Part shown: piece after piece, positions 5,999 to 6,858 of the stretch
Numbering within the stretch: the first letter of the stretch is position 1
How the letters are laid out: each line of letters starts with the position of its first letter
Source of the DNA: Treponema sp.
GTDB lineage: Bacteria; Spirochaetota; Spirochaetia; Treponematales; Treponemataceae
Reading direction: 5' to 3'
Length of the DNA: 6,858 bases
NCBI GenBank assembly: GCA_004554075.1
Contig: SFOB01000118.1
Span: 1 to 6,858 of the forward strand
Notes under the pieces: model-generated
Seen by the model: only the letters and a program-made list of their open reading frames with translations
Databases searched by the model: none
What the model was told of the DNA's origin: nothing
Position numbers and translations under genes: made by a program

Positions 5999-6858
5999 CT
6001 ACCTTCTTGCTACATTAATTCGGAAATTATCAAGATAATCTCGGTAAAGTTGAATAACATTTTCAATGTCTAATTTCTTTTTCATTGCAACAAAACCATT
6101 TTCATAATCAGTTACAATATATACAGTCTTAATAAGAGGTTCATTTTTTAAAAGGTTATTAAATTCTGTAAAAGAGTCTTCACTAATTAAAACCGCAAGT
6201 TTATTTTCGGGAAGAATAATATATGGCGGTAAATCAAATTTTGATTCTATTTTTACAGTCTCTTCATCCGGGCATTTTCCCCAGCCACCAGCCTTCAGCC
6301 ATAGAAGGGGTAAAAGTTCCTTAAATTGTAAGCCAAGCGAAACTGTAGTCTTATCCAAAAATCCTAACTTAAAGAAAACAGCATTTGAGTTAAAGCCGTT
6401 TGCCATTGGAATATCACTTCCAATGTAATTTCCTTTTAAGTCATTTCCATTTATATCTTTACCATTGATTGAGCAGACAGTTCTCGGCCAAGTAACATAA
6501 TTTGCTATACCAAGTTTCTCCCATTCTTCATCGCCAGGATTATAACCTTTTGCACGAAGTTGCTTTGATTCTTCATCAGAAACTTCATTGTTTGTAACCA
6601 TAATACACTGGCGTTTACCACCATCTTCTGCATTCAAAAGATTAACTGCATGAAGAGTTGTTCCACTGCCGGCAAAGAAGTCTACAATAAGGGCATTTGG
6701 TTTATTTGCAACAAAGAAGCGAATCGCATCGTGAACTGCGTAGAGGGATTTTGGGAAAGAGAAACGATTACCAATTATTTTATTTAACAATTGAGAACCT
6801 AAATAAGTGGCATTATGAGAAGGTATATCCCATGCAGTTCCAGGAACAAATTTTCTTT
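5999..6858 (-). CDS. mod: Type III DNA methyltransferase Mod subunit, C-terminal part (5' end beyond window)
   Basis: The last 285 codons of a longer gene; the frame stays open to the right edge. An internal TTG at 6790 should not be taken as the start, because the upstream residues (W-D-I-P-S-H-N-A-T near 6832-6806) read like family sequence. Seen: F-S-F-P-K-S-L near 6763-6743, then D-F-F-A-G-S-G-T-T (6682-6656), the S-adenosylmethionine-binding motif I, then M-V-T-N-N-E. Known: in beta-class enzymes, including type III Mod, the catalytic D-P-P-Y precedes motif I, so it should lie outside the window together with the target-recognition region. The tail after motif I has a T-W-P-R segment and a final domain of about 100 residues ending V-A-R-R. 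Mod marks the cell's own DNA, usually at adenine-N6, and gives Res its specificity. It is co-transcribed with res. Confidence 0.9.
   Translation of the reverse strand, partial: RKFVPGTAWDIPSHNATYLGSQLLNKIIGNRFSFPKSLYAVHDAIRFFVANKPNALIVDFFAGSGTTLHAVNLLNAEDGGKRQCIMVTNNEVSDEESKQLRAKGYNPGDEEWEKLGIANYVTWPRTVCSINGKDINGNDLKGNYIGSDIPMANGFNSNAVFFKLGFLDKTTVSLGLQFKELLPLLWLKAGGWGKCPDEETVKIESKFDLPPYIILPENKLAVLISEDSFTEFNNLLKNEPLIKTVYIVTDYENGFVAMKKKLDIENVIQLYRDYLDNFRINVARR
6002..6007 (-). promoter_or_regulatory. Ribosome binding site of res, inside the end of mod
   Basis: AGAAGG on the minus strand forms mod's last codons (R-R) and lies seven bases before the res ATG 5994-5992. Since mod stop and res start are 4 bases apart, terminating ribosomes can restart on res, which would tie the amount of nuclease to the amount of methylase. 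Confidence 0.65.

Noticed and set aside
6221..6232. L-P-P-Y in the Mod C-terminal part, resembling the catalytic D/N-P-P-Y motif
   Set aside because: The first residue is Leu, not Asp or Asn, and in beta-class enzymes the catalytic motif precedes motif I, whereas this one follows it by about 140 residues.
6788..6790. TTG as the start of mod
   Set aside because: The frame is open and family-like upstream to the window edge, and there is no ribosome binding site before the TTG. It is an internal Leu codon.

Overview
The window is a tightly packed bacterial region in which every gene I can support lies on the minus strand, so transcription runs from the right edge to the left edge. It has two blocks that differ in function and base composition. 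The organism is probably a bacterium of moderately low G+C with strong GGAGG-type ribosome binding sites and UGA used as a stop. A gut or rumen anaerobe such as Treponema is my impression from the protein style, but nothing in the window proves it.

Right block (about 2904-6858, AT-rich; three sampled 60-base lines inside res and mod gave about 23-32% G+C): the C-terminal part of a beta-type DNA methyltransferase (Mod; its 5' end lies beyond the window), then the complete 945-residue helicase/nuclease subunit (Res), then a 62-residue protein of unknown function. Mod and Res are 4 bases apart and form a type III restriction-modification pair. Mod should recognise and methylate the target site. 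Res should hydrolyse ATP on sensing unmodified sites and cleave through a C-terminal nuclease domain. That nuclease domain carries E-P-H where the classical pattern has E-x-K.

Left block (1-2828; sampled lines about 38-50% G+C): four genes joined by 4-base ATGA overlaps or a 16-base gap. They are a beta-rich 270-residue tail protein, a 500-residue tail-tip or baseplate-hub-like protein, a 103-residue coiled-coil protein with one C-terminal membrane segment, and the start of an NlpC/P60-type peptidoglycan peptidase cut by the left edge. The order and packing look like the distal tail module of a siphophage-like prophage: tail tip, then a small membrane protein, then a cell-wall peptidase to open the host envelope. 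The tail assignments rest on architecture and context, not on a database match.

The boundary (2829-2903) holds two imperfect 22-base direct repeats and two mutually exclusive weak hairpins. The tail gene just downstream has no ATG with a ribosome binding site; its open frame only offers a TTG. No tape-measure gene lies upstream, where one would be expected. This suggests a mosaic junction: either the restriction-modification block was inserted into a prophage tail operon, or a prophage remnant lies next to a defence locus.
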